This document shows positions 32,263 through 44,184 of a stretch of 64,000 bases of DNA, piece by piece. Within the stretch, counting starts at the first letter, position 1. Every line of letters begins with the position of its first letter. A program made the position numbers and the translations under genes. Under the pieces are notes generated by a model. That model was given only the letters and a program-made list of their open reading frames with translations. It did not search any database and was not told where the DNA came from. Location of the stretch: positions 14,105,001 to 14,169,000 of the forward strand of contig JAVHKY010000004.1 in the NCBI GenBank assembly GCA_035079385.1. The letters are read 5' to 3'. The DNA is from Aspidiotus rigidus (taxonomy: Eukaryota > Arthropoda > Insecta > Hemiptera > Diaspididae).

Positions 32263-32530
32263 ATAAATTTTAGAAATATGTGCAGGCAGAGCCAAAATTA
32301 ATGAAATACATCTCGCAGCGGGAAGAACCTCAACAAAAATCAGGAGGAGACAGAAAAAAAAACAAGAGCGTCAACTCATACAACACGGACTTACTTTTTG
32401 AAAGATTGAAAATTCCAAGTAACCTATAATTATGACCTCAGCAAAATTTAAAGAAAATTATAAGTGTGAAGATATATATGAAATGTGAAACTCTTATATA
32501 CACATATAAAATGATGCGAAAAGCTTACTA
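32263..32530 (+). repeat. Inverted repeat, left arm (about 265 bp)
   Basis: Contains GCAGGCAGAGCCAAAATTAA and CATCTCGCAGCGGGAAGAAC. The reverse complement is at 33553-33817 with few differences, suggesting a recent pair of insertions of one element in opposite orientation. Confidence 0.85.
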
Positions 32531-32999
32531 GAGCGAATGAATTTGGAAGATCGCAAGATTGTTAATGATGGGTTCCGTTGTGTAATTTATTATTGATTTT
32601 CTATTCATATGGAATAAAATGAATAGAAATTAGAATTTTGGTAGATACTTAAAGGAAATTTTATTGAGTGAAAGCTGCGTTTATTGCCAGAAGTCTTGTT
32701 TTGCAATCGTCAGATATTTCTTTTTTTGAATTTATTATTAGTGAATAGGTGCACAATATATGGTAGGTATTTGCATTGTACCATCTTTTATTTGCGTGTA
32801 CGCCACGCGCCATGTGGATACAAACAATTCTCGAAAATTTTTGAAGATACCTTCGAAAAATCCTCGAATCTATGAAATAAATCTAACTTTCTTTTTTTTT
32901 TCTTTCTCTATGGATTGTGGCCAAGTGAAAACTTAAGTTCCACCATTTTTGTATCATTGTTGACACTTATAGTCTTACTTATCTCCTTTTTTTAATCGC

Positions 33000-34765
33000 C
33001 ATCAACGACCTTCCTCAACGTACAGATTTTCCAATCACACAAAAGTTGACTACCGTACAACATATTTCTCAAATCTTCAAACCCAGTAAGAGCGTACACA
33101 CTCCTCCAACAAACTCTTGATAAAATCTCATTATGGTCGTCTAATCACATTTTATAAAAGAAAACCACTTTTAACTCTCCCCATCCTTCGACTACAAAAT
33201 TTCCAAACCTCGATTGATTCTCCAACACAACTAAATTCTTAGGACTCCATTTTGATAACAAAGTTTCATGGCCTTATCACATTAAATTACTAAAAGCCAA
33301 ATGCATAAAATCACTTAATATTCTAAAATACAAAATAGACCTGTAGCAACCGAAAATTACTGCTCTATTTGTATAAAAGCTTAATTCGCTCACAATTAGA
33401 CTACGGATCTCCGCCAACAAAACCACACTTGCATTGCTGGATACAATCCAAACCACATACTTAAGGCTAGTGTTACATGCTTTTAGAACTAGTTCAAGAT
33501 TGAGTCTCTGCGTCGAAGCGGCTGAACCTCCTCTCTCACATTCGCTCATGTAAACTCTTCGCATCATTTTACATGTGTAGGTGTTTCACATTTCATATAT
33601 TATATCTTCATACTTATAATTTGCTCGGAATTTTGCTGAGGTCATAATAATAGGTTACTTGGAATTTTCAATCTTTCAAAAAGTAAGTCCGTCTTGTATG
33701 AGTTGACGCTCTTGTTTTTTTTTCTGTCTCCTCCTGATTTTTGTTGAGGTTCTTCCCGCTGCGAGATGTATTTCATTAATTTTGGCTCTGCCTGCGCACA
33801 TTTCTAAAATTTATATTCCATAAATGAACAAATCACAGCTCGTCGAATACGTAATTCCGCTTCAATTTACTCAGCCGAATTAATAGCCATATTAGCATGT
33901 CTTTCCCACATTGCTCAAAAACTATCTGCTTATAACAGACTCCTTTTCATCTTCCCAATCTCTTACAAACCCGTTCTCAACTAACCCCATCATACGAAGA
34001 ATTTACCTGACATTCCTCACGATAAAATCAATTAACTATAACCTCACTTTTATTTGGATTCCGAGCCATATCAACTATCCGCCACACGATGCAGTAGACT
34101 AAGCAGCTAAAGGAGCTACTTCTTTCCCCAAAATAACAAACCCTGCATTCACACCGCGTGAAGATCTAATCCGCGAAAATTTCTCAACTTTGGCATAAAA
34201 GTTGGAAAGACCAAAATCTCAACAAATTACGAAAAATAAAAATGGAACTCATCTCTTGGTCCTCATCCCACAGAACTTCTAAACGAGAAGAGATAATCCG
34301 GTGGCATACCCGCCTTACCCATACTTATATAAATCTTGCCCCTCTATCATGCCTTCAATGTCTTGGAGATAACTTATCTGTAGAGCATTTCTTCTCATGT
34401 CTTACATTACAAAGTAGGTACTCGATTCCATCTCAAAATACCTTCTAACATCACTCCTCAACATTAAATAACAATTGCAAAACAACAAACTTATCTACGC
34501 GCAATTCAATTCTGCAACTATATTTAAACAAAAACAAAGTTTTTTTTGTTTTCCTGGAAGAAACGCGCACTTTTGTGATTATCAATTAGGTATATTATTT
34601 TATTTTTATATTTTTTGTAATTATTATTACTACCGATATTAGCTCAACCTTTATCATTACTAATATGTAACCAACTATACCACCGAGCAAATAAGCGCTG
34701 CAACTAAAATGCTTGTTAAAATAAAGAAAACAATGAAATAAAATAATAATAATAATTAATTTCTC
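33000..34765 (+). pseudogene. I-like LINE with RNase H domain, interrupted and decayed
   Basis: Before the inverted-repeat arm the frame gives an RT thumb segment (IRSQLDYGSPP near 33385, and HAFRTSSRLSLCVEAAEPPL near 33480). After it come RNase H signatures (SIYSAELIAILACL near 33867 and FIWIPSHINYPPHDAVD near 34055). A C-terminal TRLTHTYINLAPLSCLQCLG knuckle lies near 34305. The 3' end is an (AATAA)n tract at about 34735-34760, as in I-clade elements. Multiple stops make it a pseudogene. Confidence 0.75.
33553..33817 (-). repeat. Inverted repeat, right arm (about 265 bp)
   Basis: Mirror of 32263-32530, including GTTCTTCCCGCTGCGAGATG and TTAATTTTGGCTCTGCCTGC. It splits the coding remains of the LINE at 33000-34765. 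Confidence 0.85.
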
Positions 34766-36980
34766 GAATATTTCGCCTCTAATCTCTTACTTTGTACGAC
34801 CATTTTTTCGAACCGAAAAAGTCCATAAAATTCGTGTCCCCCGAAATAGAAGACCCCAAACATCGTCGTCACCCCCCCCCCCAAATAATAATTTGATACA
34901 TTTATTAAAACCGCGCCGCGCCGTTAACGCAGTCTTTGACTATACAAACTAGTCAAAGTAGTCCTACACAGTCCTTATTACACAAAATAAGTATACATAA
35001 AATATTTCATCTTTCTGTATTTTTTATTTATATTGATTTTCGAGTCTTTTTCGATAGTACCTTTGGTATAGCTAATTATTTATTAAATTTTACTCACCAG
35101 ATATATTCAGAATAAATGATAAATTCTTTCTCCTTTAAAATTGAAGAGATGTAATGCGTCATATTGAAAATTCACAAACAATTTGTGGGATATGTCGGTG
35201 CTTACTATTACCTATCATTTTTGAAATACAAATACAAAGTTTATTTTGTACCGAGTCCTTGTTTTTACTCTAGATGTTGAAGATACGATTGAATGTAATC
35301 CAAATTTGTTTTAAAGAGTAATTTTTTTTTTTTTTACTTTCCCTGATAAAGTTTGAAATTTAAAAATAAATACGAGAACGAAAACCATGAAGAACTTCAT
35401 TGTTGTATTTTTTTTTTTTGAGACTTGCTACATAGGTAATGAAACTGATCAAACCATTTTTTACAGCTATCATCTTCTTATTAGAAAAGACATTAAATTC
35501 TTATGAAAAAAAAAATATTAGGCCTAGATACAATATATATACGAGTAATTACATGTTTGAAGTACGTAATAATTTAAAGACATTCTTTAGCTTGATCACG
35601 GATACTCAATTAAATTTGTACCCACCACTGCACATCGAGATGAAGATTTCAGCTGCAATAATAAGAAACGAATTACTTTGAATCATCGATAAAAATCTGG
35701 TACCTACCTACCTATTATTCATATTTATGTCTTATATAATTACGAATATGTTCCAATATCATTATTCACGAACTCGAAAAATTGATATAGCATCTAATGA
35801 GTATATTTATAAAGACATAAAATAACCGAATTTACAAAATTTCCGCGATATACTCCAACAGGACCGGATAAGTTGGTTGATCGAATTCGATTGGTAATTT
35901 TTAATTACCTACCTACCTCGAATTTTGACTTTGTAGACCTACTTCGATGTTTCAACCTGAAAATAAAGAATATAAAATTGATAAAAAACGTAGGCTACTT
36001 ATTGCAAAAAAAAAAAAAAAGAAAGAAAAAAAAAGGCCTTAATTATGGAACACTCGATAATTATGGTTACCCATTTTATTTCTCAAATCATTTCCTGAAC
36101 ATACGTTTAGATTATTCTAGCTGATCTTTTCATCGCAATAGAACGACTTCGAGGATACGATCAAGTGACAGCAGTTTGATCTTGAAGATAAATAAATTAT
36201 CAGTTACAATTATAAAAATAATAGATACTTGACTGACAAGTGACGTTCACTACCTAGGCTATGTTCACGTATACGTTGATCAATATATTAATTGAAGGTG
36301 TACTCAATGATACCCGATTTCACGAGACAATTTTTTCTCATAATCTGCTCGAAAATTTAATAGGTAGGTAAGCGTACGCACTAAAGAGATGATTAGGCTA
36401 TGGTAATTTCAATGAAGAAATAGTGATGAATACTTACATCGTCAATGATGGTTCAGAGAATGAAAATTCAAGCTTTAATTTGTAGTATTTCACTCTGTGA
36501 ATCATATTTTTTAATGCGATTTCGGCTTGTTCGTGGATGTTCCTTACAGGGCAAATGCGTTGAAACCTAATTCAGATAAATAAAAATTATGTGAAATACG
36601 AAATTTCACCAATTGAAAGGTTCACTAGAATAGAGGTGATCAGTACCGTATTACAAACTTTTGATGCATACTTTTCTCATACTATCTACCTCATTATTTT
36701 TATACAGAAATGGTTCTGATGAGCACTTAGGTACCTACCATATGTCCTCAAATAAGATACACAACAACTCGGGTGCTTCATGGTCGGCGCCTGTCATAGC
36801 AGCTTAGATCTGATTCCATATCCACTGAATTGATATTCCAACATTTGTGTCTATCAACAACGAATTATTGATAAAACCCAGTTACAACTTGACATTATAC
36901 TTATATGATTCTGTTCCCTCAAATGTCATAAGAATTCTAGCTCATTGATAACTTGAGAGGCTAACTAAAAAATTTCTTTC
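34766..36980. other. AT-rich intergenic stretch, no gene recognised
   Basis: Homopolymer A and T runs, a C run at 34870-34882, and short (TACC)n tracts near 35700 and 35905. Open frames here are AT-biased and motif-free. Confidence 0.5.
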
Positions 36981-38080
36981 GCGCCAAAAAGAATGAGGCT
37001 TGAAATTCAGCCTTGCGCAAAAATTATCCTCGCCAGAGCGGGTAAAGGACGATAAGTGGATTTTTGGGGTACAAATGATGAAATCATTCAAGCTTAACTA
37101 CGGTGAGAGGTACACTACGGCCCCACCTATGATCGAATCGTGCAACAGTGCAGGAACTTTTGTTGTTTTGGGCAATGGCTACAGCCTCGTATTTGATCGA
37201 AATGGGCAAACTTTCTTAAATTGTTATATGTAGTTTCAGGCGATGGCGCGAATGATACCGACAGGCTCGTCTTCCGTTGCTTGTTCGCGGTGAGAGATTG
37301 ACTAACGACCCTGCGTAAGATCAAAGCGGGCAAATGCGCGGAAACTTTCGTTGTTTCGGACGATAGAAGGAATGTTTTTGAGAAGCTCAAATCGAGCCGG
37401 AAATTCTCGTCGTGCGAGAGGAGACATTGTCAACTTACGAAAGTTCCTCTTTCATTGTGAGTTTGTGGTAAGAAACCAGTTTTGTCCATGGTTCAAGTCA
37501 GGATCAGACAGAGGGATATTCTCGTTGTTCTACGAGAAGAAAAAAAAAGGGATTCTATTGAGACGTCGGTTCTCGCTTAGCATGACGAGAATTACATTAA
37601 ATTTGCTCTCTTTGAGATGAACCGGGAACGAGCCGATTTTTTGCCGTCAATAATTGACGATGAAAGGGAGTTCATAAGAAAATTATCACAACCAAAATGT
37701 TTGTTGTCTGGACCAGAGCTGGAGCTGCTTTCTCCTTTTAAGTATGAGTTATGAAAAAAGAGCCCGTCAGTAATTCATATAATCTTCTCGTGCACAACGA
37801 AAATTTCCGCACGTTTTCTCGCCTAGACCAGTCAATCCCTCACCGTGAGTTTAAAACAAGGGAGGGCAATAGTACCAGAACAAACATAGCGCAAATGATT
37901 CCATCCATTTCTTATTTCAAAAATTTTCAAATTTGGTCTCCAGATCCACATGGATTAGAGGGGAAAAGAGCCTTCACAATCGAGAAATTGAACACCATGA
38001 TGCAGCCATAGTTTCTCGTCGTGGATATTGAAGGCACCAGAAGATTTCATATAGGCCTATTGACATTTCTAAAAAGGTAT
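36981..38080 (+). other. Degenerate repeated segments with coding-like composition, unidentified
   Basis: Related phrases recur: CAGGAACTTTTGTTGTTTTG (37149), CGGAAACTTTCGTTGTTTCG (37337), CGGAAATTCTCGTCGTGCGA (37397) and TATTCTCGTTGTTCTACGAG (37516). This hints at an old tandem array or a decayed repeat protein. No intact frame is present. Confidence 0.4.
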
Positions 38081-38086
38081 TAAAAA

Positions 38087-38493
38087 ACGACGGCTTCCTT
38101 AACGAAGTTAAACGAGGAACGCAGGGAACCTGTTTTATGAGTCGAATGGGATTTGGTATTGAAAATTCAAGGAAGCCTATACCTAGATAAAGATAGTATA
38201 AAGAAGGCCTAGACCTACTATAAGCCTATCATAATATAGTTTGAGAATCTAAATTTTTCTCGCTCGAGAGACGAAATTTTTCCAAGTCCCCCTGCTATCA
38301 TATATAGCTCGAGAGTCGAAATTTTTCTAAGTCCCCCTCCTATCATATATAGCTCGAAAGTGGAAATTTTTCTAAGTCCCTCTCCTATCATATATGGCTC
38401 GAGGGTCGAAATTTTTCTAAGTTTTTCGCTGGACGGCGGACGGCGCACGCCAGATTTCTCAAATAGCCCCCCATAAAACAGGTTCCCTGTTAA
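38087..38493 (-). mobile_element. HINE-like minisatellite element, compact copy
   Basis: On the minus strand the 5' end (TTAACAGGGAACCTGTTTTA) and 3' end (CAGGTTCCCTGCGTTCC, hairpin, GCCGTC next to a T run) match copy 1. The core has only about four 45-bp units (38237-38430), open in frame as STLEPYMIGEGLRKISTFEL and related repeats. Confidence 0.75.
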
Positions 38494-39336
38494 AAGGAAG
38501 TCTTGGTGAGAGGGATTGTCGCAACTTATTGAGACGAAAATTGTGGTGAGGTGATGTGAAATATGAAAAGAAACGAATGAAATTTAATTTTCGATTCAAG
38601 AGAATTTCTAGGGAAGGAAATTTGAGAACAATTCTGCTTACTCTGGGTACTTAGATACAAAACTACAACCTTATGGAATTTGCGATCAAATGTTCTGCCA
38701 ATTGAGCTAAAGAGGAGCAAATTATTTCCGTACAAAAGAAGGATGAGGAAATTTAAAAAAAAACTTTGAACTCTTTACACGAAATAACCTAAAACAAAAG
38801 AGATACGGGAAATGTTCAACGAGGACACCTCAAGATAACGACTAAACTTTGTGCGCCAGTTCCACGCCCATTGGAACTTCGAGAAATACAATAATTGGTG
38901 TAATATGCGAGACAAAATTGCGCAATGGGTTAAAATTTTTAAATTTTTCAAAAATATCATTTTAGGAGAGAAACGCGCTAGATTTTTATGTTCAGCGATA
39001 AATTTTTGAAACGTTCAGGATATACTTACATAATTGATAAGCTTTTACGAGCAGAAGACCCATTTCCAACTTTAAAATTAGTTTGTAAAACTCGATCAGC
39101 TTAACTCATGATCAGTTCTGTTTGTAAGAAGGTACTTATTGTTTCTAGGTATTAGCCTTTAACTATCTAGGTATAAAAAACTTCTCACCCACTTTTTACA
39201 GTCGAGTCCATCATCGATAGACAAAATTAAAAGGAAAAAGCGTTCATACATCAGGAGTACTCCAAATTTCGACGAGTAAGTATCAAAATATATTTTTGTC
39301 GGAAGTGTTATAAAATAAACCATCATTGTTGACTTC
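38494..39336. other. No gene recognised
   Basis: AT-rich sequence with short motif-free open frames on the minus strand. Confidence 0.45.
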
Positions 39337-39376
39337 TTGAAAAAGGGCTTTTAAATTGTACAAATCTACTTTATTA

Positions 39377-39431
39377 GTTGCTTTTATAAGAGTACTTTCG
39401 GGTGTTATCCCATCATCAATTGTGTCGCAAC
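39377..39431 (-). ncRNA. Hammerhead-like motif, minus-strand arm
   Basis: Stem I outer pair GTTGC/GCAA(C), core TTGATGA (first C changed to T), helix II GGG/CCC after an extra U, then GAAAGTACTC, whose GTAC can form a two-base-pair stem III. Confidence 0.55.
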
Positions 39432-39438
39432 CCCGCAA

Positions 39439-39493
39439 GTTGCGACACAACTGGTGATGGGATAACACCCGAAAGTACTCTTGTAAAAGCAAC
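39439..39493 (+). ncRNA. Hammerhead-like motif, plus-strand arm
   Basis: GTTGC/GCAAC and ACAA/TTGT build a stem I with internal loop GAC/AAAA. The core is CTGGTGA (A6 changed to G), then an extra U, helix II GGG/CCC, GAAA and GTACTC with cleavage expected after the C. It resembles a type I minimal hammerhead apart from these deviations. Confidence 0.6.
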
Positions 39494-39749
39494 TAATAAA
39501 GTAGATTTGTACAATTGAAGAGCCCTTTTTCAATATTAGTGCTCTACTTGGACCTCACTCACTCATTATGAGTTCCGACAATTGTTGTCTTCGTCTAAAC
39601 TAACTTTTTCCATTATCATCAACCTTAAAAACAAATCGACCAATCAAACTAAAACACGACCTAGGTGTTATCTATTTTGTGACAGAAAAAATACTCAAAA
39701 TTAATCAGTAATGAATTTGTTATTCTTATAGCTCGTTAAACAGAAGACA

Positions 39750-40190
39750 ATGACGAAAACTTCGCGAATCCTCCTCTTCAACCTCAGTATTTTGGTATAT
39801 TTATCTGACTGTTACGGTTCCGGTTCAAGCACTTACCAAAGTGAATATCAACTAGGGTATCAAACTGGCCAACAAGTTCGCAATGGACAATACGGTCCAG
39901 GAGTTTTGAGCTTTGAGCAAATGTCTGAAGCTCAAACAGTAGGGGGTACCATGGCTATAATCGATGTTTTTTTGAATAGACCACAAGATCCTAATGCAGC
40001 ATGTAGTATGTTTAAGGGACGACCCCAACAATTTAACGCATGCACGATCGCTTATGGGATTACCTACCCACCCACCAAACAATTTGCCGACGGACAAACT
40101 CTTAAAGGAGGTAAAAATATTATTGTGGCTGCTAAGGAAGCGGGCCTTGGTTATTATATTGGTTTCCTCGCTGGTTTGTCTGGATCATAA
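39750..40190 (+). CDS. Small secreted protein, 146 residues, unrecognised
   Basis: The ATG at 39750 follows a probable 5'-UTR splice acceptor (TTGTTATTCTTATAG at 39731). Residues 1 to about 22 form a signal peptide (MTKTSRILLFNLSILVYLSD). The mature protein is rich in Gln, Tyr and Gly near its start (STYQSEYQLGYQTGQQVRNG). It has two cysteines beyond the signal peptide (AACSMFKG, FNACTIAYG) that could form one disulfide, and ends in a Gly-rich hydrophobic stretch (GYYIGFLAGLSGS). Stop TAA is at 40188. No known domain is recognised; a salivary, cuticular or antimicrobial role would be a guess. The intact frame and the acceptor support a real gene. Confidence 0.65.
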   Translation: MTKTSRILLFNLSILVYLSDCYGSGSSTYQSEYQLGYQTGQQVRNGQYGPGVLSFEQMSEAQTVGGTMAIIDVFLNRPQDPNAACSMFKGRPQQFNACTIAYGITYPPTKQFADGQTLKGGKNIIVAAKEAGLGYYIGFLAGLSGS

Positions 40191-40267
40191 TAAGTATGAT
40201 CCTACGACAGTTTCATTTCTTAGGACACCGAGGACCGACTAGCTTAGTAAAGGAAAAAGATGGACGT

Positions 40268-40354
40268 CCAAGCGACAAGCCAAGAGTTTGAAGAAAGAGA
40301 TCTCTTGTACTCGTGCAATAGAACTTGTTCTATGAGTTGTTGGCTTGTCGCTTG
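40268..40354. repeat. Hairpin with exact 16-bp arms
   Basis: CCAAGCGACAAGCCAA is exactly mirrored by TTGGCTTGTCGCTTGG about 55 bases later. It lies directly before the MITE at 40367. Confidence 0.85.
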
Positions 40355-40366
40355 GTCGGCTTTTAC

Positions 40367-40628
40367 CATTGACTATACATTAACCAGACGTACAGTCCTA
40401 TTGTTATAAACGGTGTCGATTTCTTGGATTACGTTGGAAACGAATAACAGATCGCGCCAGATGTTAAGACGTGGGTGTAACAGAGAGGGACCGATGTTCA
40501 GCGATACTTTTTCTCTTTTACTCTACCGGTTAACACGCAGCGCACTCACGTTTTCGTTTCCAGCAAAACGACACCGTTCATAACAATAGGACTGCACGTC
40601 TGGGTTACGAAGTAATATATAGTCAATG
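40367..40628. mobile_element. MITE with 7-bp target duplication
   Basis: The arms CATTGACTATACATTA... and ...TAATATATAGTCAATG pair over about 80 bp, including CGTACAGTCCTATTGTTATA and its mirror. Exact CTTTTAC copies flank it at 40360-40366 and 40629-40635. The superfamily is not assigned. Confidence 0.85.
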
Positions 40629-40814
40629 CTTTTACAGAACTCGGTTCAAATTAAAAATCGGTATCTAATGACGTTGTATGCATCAATAAAAATGTTTATT
40701 ATTTGTAATAGCCCTATTATTACCGTCGTAGTTCTAACAATGGCCACTAGAGAGAATAATATTTATCCTATCTCTTATAATAAAAGAACGCACGTTTGTT
40801 TACCGAGAGAATGA

Positions 40815-41236
40815 CTGGCGTACAAAGTTAAAATAATTGACGTACATCCAAATCGACGATCAGGCAAACTGTATCTTTTGGACGATTGGTGTGAGTGTGT
40901 GAATCGTGATAACACATTACTATTACTCCATTGATGGAATAACAGGGAAAAATTCAGATCTAGAAAATTGGAGCTTTGTTTTACGTGGGATGAACGCACT
41001 ACTCTGAATTGTGTTTGACGTATATCCAAACCACGATCCAAAAACGCTAATATTGGAAGGAGGGATGCTTGTATCGGAAAACTGGTATGATAATTGGATT
41101 TCTCGTTGAAAAATCATTCGAGTACCACATAGTTACATTTCAATTAGCCGTATTAATCTTATTTTAAGAAAATGTAACTTCTTCCCCGATCGTCGATTTG
41201 GATATACCGGTACGTCAATTCAACTTTGTACGGCAG
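40815..41236. mobile_element. MITE with about 45-bp terminal inverted repeats
   Basis: CTGGCGTACAAAGTT...CATCCAAATCGACGATC at the left mirrors GATCGTCGATTTGGATATAC...AACTTTGTACGGCAG at the right. TGA on each side may be a 3-bp target duplication. A third, internal copy of the motif is near 41005-41040. Confidence 0.7.
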
Positions 41237-43897
41237 TGATGAGAAACTGAGAGGTAACAGGCGACCTTTCTCATTGTCGATTAAGTGAGCAAAGCGAGCA
41301 CCATTCGCTCGCACCACGCAGAAATTAAGCGAGCGAAGCGAGCACTAGGCCTACTCAAGAAATAGTACAATAAGATTTTCAAGAACACCACTGTATATCG
41401 TGAAGAACACTTTCCGTGTGATATGATGCCATTTCCGTTTGATTTGACGCTAGTTGATTTTGCCGTTATAAAGCCCAACTTATTGATTTTTGTCGATTGT
41501 GCAATTATTGAATTATTATACGCTATCGCCCAATTTATTTCAACTGTTTGGGTATTTCATTTGGATACCTACCTACTACCCGTTTCTTCTCCAACAAGTA
41601 AGTTCTAATATTTTCATTGTATTTATATACAGGTTGATTAGTCCTCCATATTTTACTTAAATGTCCTAAGCAAAATACGTGTTCTGTACAATAGTATTAA
41701 TACAACTATAGACTGTGCATAAGGTGCGCAATTATTGACAAGTGCGAAAATTTGCAAATGAATTCTGAAAAATGCTGAATCAGGTTAGTAGTAGTAGGCC
41801 TACTATTTGCGAAAGGACGTTCCGCAAGGAGCGCTAGAGGTCAAGAGGTGCTGCACTAGAAGGTGATCACACCTAGGTATGAGAACGTATATGTTATTTC
41901 AACTCGCTGTATCTCTCTTAATACTGAAAAAAAAGTAGGTACTTACCACTTGTAATGGACAATATTTTTTCAAAACCCCACCTTAACACAGTCTTACCCC
42001 AGTTTACCGTTTGTGTTCAAAACAAAAATTTTACTCCATAAGAAATACTTACTGGATGTAAGTAAATAAGAAACCAGAGGAACATTGGCAAATGCTTTAG
42101 AACTTCCAGATTCTGAATATAAACTTCAAATTTCTTACTTCTTCCTCACATTCAAATAATTATTTATGATCGAAACGTTCCCATGTATTTCTTATGGGAA
42201 TCGATACTTGGATTCATAGTACGTTTGAACAAATAAGCGGTAAAATATGCAAATTGTATACGGGTACATTTGCTTAAAGTGGGGCAAATCCAAATGTGCC
42301 AGCACGGATAATACGGTCTATGACCTTTTCTGTCTCTCTTGACTAGTAGAATAATATGAAACTCATGAAAATAAAAATTTCACCAATCATCTGAAACATC
42401 ACCTTTTGGTGCAGCTTCCGCAAATGGCCGCTATACTGAATGTAGAGGGCGACTCTTTCCGGTCCTCTCGCGAATTGTTTTGAAAAAAACAAAAAATTTA
42501 ATGCTTAAGCCGAGAATGATGATTGCTACTACAGACCGCTCTACATTGGTGGGCTAAATACTTATTCTATTTATCTGTAGAATTTATTATAATTCCTTAT
42601 TTTCTTCCAATTGTTGTTGTACATCGATCATTTATTCATTGAATAATTTGTCGTTGACTTTTGATCGCAAGTTGGAGAACTTGAAGTAGGTACGCAATTC
42701 AATTTTTGTTAGAGCTGCATTTTGCATCTTAACCCTGTTTTATTCCTTTGAACTTCAACAACAATCATTGTAGAAAAAGTTCTAACAAGGGCTCATATAT
42801 GAAAACTAAGCTTGGAATCTATCTCTACAATATCTGTAAGTAGAAACTGGTATTATTGAGTAATAATATGTTATTGATCATCATCTGTTGTAAGTATTTA
42901 CATAGAATGAAATTATAAAATTTCAATCGTTAGTTACCCATAGTATTTTTGATTTTGAGATTGAGCCTGGTTTCTGTTTTCAATTTTTCTTATAAGTAAT
43001 TCAGCTAGGATACTTACTGATATGATGATGAATTGTTGTTGAATATTTTGAATAATATTATTCTTATCAAATAGGAGTTGACATTTGTCAAGGTGTTGTG
43101 AAATCAGGAATGCAAGTCAGTGAGTGGCATATAATAATTGCTCTCGTCAATACCGGGTTGATATGTTTGGCCATGATTGAGTAAATATGAAGATTATGAG
43201 GAAGTTTATAATCAAAAGACAGCTATCTACATACCTATATTGGATTTCATTATCATCATCACAATTGAAAATACGTTCAAAGTTCTTCAATTGCTTAGTT
43301 ATTGTTCATCAAGTTATAACTCAGACATTACAAAATAACCAATTTCAAATTGACAAACTCAGTAAAGTATTTTTTTTTCTTTTTTTGTGTTGTAGCATTG
43401 ATTATACACATAGCGTGAGAATTTTGAAGATGATTGTCAAAATAGAGACATCAGTAAATATGAAATTATTTACAAGTGATTCAGTATTTAATGTCAATTT
43501 TATACTCCATTGTATTACTAAATTCAGCCTTCACGAAAAACTTCTAAATTTTGATTTCCAATTGAAGATGATAAAATTTTTTTGTTCAAGGTTGAAATTG
43601 ATCAGGCCTGAATTAGTAAATGGGTATTTGGTGTACTTACGTTTATTAGTTTTTAAAAATACAGTACGCAAAATGTGAAGTACCAGAGATCAATTACTTT
43701 AAAAAAATTGAAATTCCCAAAATTCCGATAATTGGGAATTTCCAGCCAAAATGAACCGGGAACAAAAATCAAATTCCCGGGAACGGGAATCGAGAATTTC
43801 CAATGCCAACACTGCACTGATTGATCAGGATTCCATTTTTGACCATGGCTGGTGGTAAGAATATAGAATTAACACGGTCCGATATGTTACGGCTCGA
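41237..43897. other. AT-rich intergenic stretch, no gene recognised
   Basis: A 20-bp inverted pair of GAGCGAA-like words is near 41290-41345. A 163-codon plus-strand ORF (43187-43678) has Lys/Phe/Ile-rich composition typical of AT-rich chance frames and no motif. Confidence 0.45.
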
Positions 43898-43968
43898 CAT
43901 AATTACAGAATACTCGAACAGTAATCGAAAAGACTGATTGCAATGACCGCAGATAAACAGAAGAAGAT

Positions 43969-44023
43969 GCGAGATCTTTCGGTTAGAACAAACTATCATC
44001 GGACAAAGTTGGAACGCCACTAA
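43969..44023 (-). ncRNA. Hammerhead-like motif in Penelope element 2 arm
   Basis: The core reads CCGATGA (U4 position is C), followed by U, a helix II near AGTT..TAACC, GAAAGATCTC, and weak stem I pairing. Confidence 0.5.
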
Positions 44024-44184
44024 CCCAGATGCGACTCGTAAAACAGAATACCAACGAGATCAAGATTGAACGACCGCGCCTTCGCGAGGTGACTCAAGCT
44101 CGTAGACCAATTCAACTGAACCTTCATCGGGAAAATACCTGTTGAGTGCGGTAACATATATATCATCGCTATTTAGATGACGCA

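Larger units (their letters stand above)
39337..39573. mobile_element. Palindromic Penelope-type terminus (head-to-head copies)
   Basis: About 95 bp at 39337-39431 is the reverse complement of 39436-39533, with few mismatches and a spacer of about 4 bases. The right arm continues to 39573 with sequence shared with the Penelope terminus at 5240-5312 (TTTTTCAATATTAGTGCTCT, then CTCACTCATTATGAGTT). Each arm contains a hammerhead-like fold. Confidence 0.8.

Noticed and set aside
35690..35920. Recurrent TACC/GGTA short tracts as a regulatory motif
   Set aside because: They are scattered through the window without positional pattern; probably background simple sequence.
43187..43678. 163-codon plus-strand ORF
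   Set aside because: Lys, Ile, Phe-rich composition matches AT-rich chance frames. There is no domain, signal peptide or splice support.
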